DNA from: Promethearchaeota archaeon
GTDB taxonomy: Archaea > Asgardarchaeota > Lokiarchaeia > Sigyniarchaeales > SOKP01
Assembly: GCA_019057355.1 (NCBI GenBank)
Contig: DXJM01000467.1
Location: forward strand, 1 to 6,135
Direction: 5' to 3'
Length of the DNA stretch: 6,135 nt
In this document: piece by piece, positions 6,069-6,135 of the stretch
How the letters are laid out: every line of letters begins with the position of its first letter
Position numbering within the stretch: position 1 is the stretch's first letter
Notes under the pieces: generated by a model
What the model saw: only the letters and a program-made list of their open reading frames with translations
Told to the model about the DNA's origin: nothing
Database searches by the model: none
Made by a program: the position numbers and the translations under genes

Positions 6069-6108
6069 GGCGTGGAAACCACCGACTTCAGTTGGTGGAG
6101 GAAACGCT
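6069..6108 (+). mobile_element. Compact stem-loop, possible IS200/IS605-type terminal hairpin
   Basis: CCACCGAC (6079-6086) pairs with GTTGGTGG (6091-6098), including one G-T pair, around a TTCA loop. An outer stem, GGCGT with ACGCT (6069-6073 with 6104-6108), encloses a symmetric purine loop (GGAAA opposite AGGAA) that could form tandem G-A pairs. Hairpins with a GACTTCAGT core are familiar at the ends of IS200/IS605 and tnpB elements, but no transposase is in the window and that identification rests on memory. A T6 run at 6117-6122 follows, so it could also be a small structured RNA or terminator. On the minus strand it sits 14 bases before the start of copy C and might be its leader. Confidence 0.35.
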
Positions 6109-6135
6109 ACCTCTCGTTTTTTGATTCTCGATATA

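Noticed and set aside
5933..6124. Plus-strand open frame of 63 codons
   Set aside because: It is antisense to copy C, and its Phe/Tyr/Ile-rich run comes from the poly-T tracts that encode lysines on the other strand.
1..6135. CRISPR array, tRNA or rRNA genes
   Set aside because: No regularly spaced direct repeats, no cloverleaf-like GC-rich segment and no conserved rRNA sequence were seen on either strand.

Overview
The window is strongly AT-rich and rich in A/T homopolymers. It has archaeal-looking features: AT-rich TATA-like boxes close to start codons, few Shine-Dalgarno sites, T-runs after stop codons, a DUF362 protein, and small zinc-ribbon membrane proteins. Together with the long Lys/Glu/Arg-rich helical protein, this suggests an archaeon, possibly of the Asgard (Promethearchaeota/Lokiarchaeia) type. 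No rRNA or tRNA is present to confirm this, so the assignment is an inference.

Plus strand, left half. A 641-residue protein of unknown function (121-2046) has a central globular region between two highly charged helical ends. The C-terminal end contains a fresh 45-bp tandem repeat. It is followed by a gap of 385 bases that is not empty. At about 2057-2317 there is an open frame without a normal start codon, which encodes the C-terminal part of a 4Fe-4S ferredoxin-like subunit; it looks like a gene remnant. Next comes shikimate dehydrogenase (aroE, 2432-3301), with all shikimate-site residues intact but an Asp where NADP-type enzymes carry Asn-Arg-Thr. A DUF362 protein follows (3535-4746); its start is best placed at 3535, downstream of an 8-bp perfect inverted repeat.

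Minus strand, right half. Three consecutive small genes (4755-5120, 5216-5578, 5626-6055), convergent with the DUF362 gene, share one unusual design. A CxxC knuckle and a second CxxC knuckle lie on either side of a hydrophobic segment, followed by a linker and a complete C-terminal four-Cys zinc ribbon. The split-knuckle layout recalls the eukaryotic LITAF/SIMPLE domain. The two downstream copies align without gaps at all eight cysteines. The first-transcribed copy is interrupted by one extra base in a run of 13 A, so its second half appears only when that frameshift is corrected.

The right edge (about 6060-6135) holds a compact GC-richer stem-loop, resembling an IS200/IS605-type terminal hairpin or another structured RNA, flanked by 7-bp direct repeats. 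The plus-strand genes are too far apart to be an obvious operon, and only aroE has a secure metabolic role (the aromatic amino acid pathway). The zinc-ribbon trio is the most interesting part of the window.
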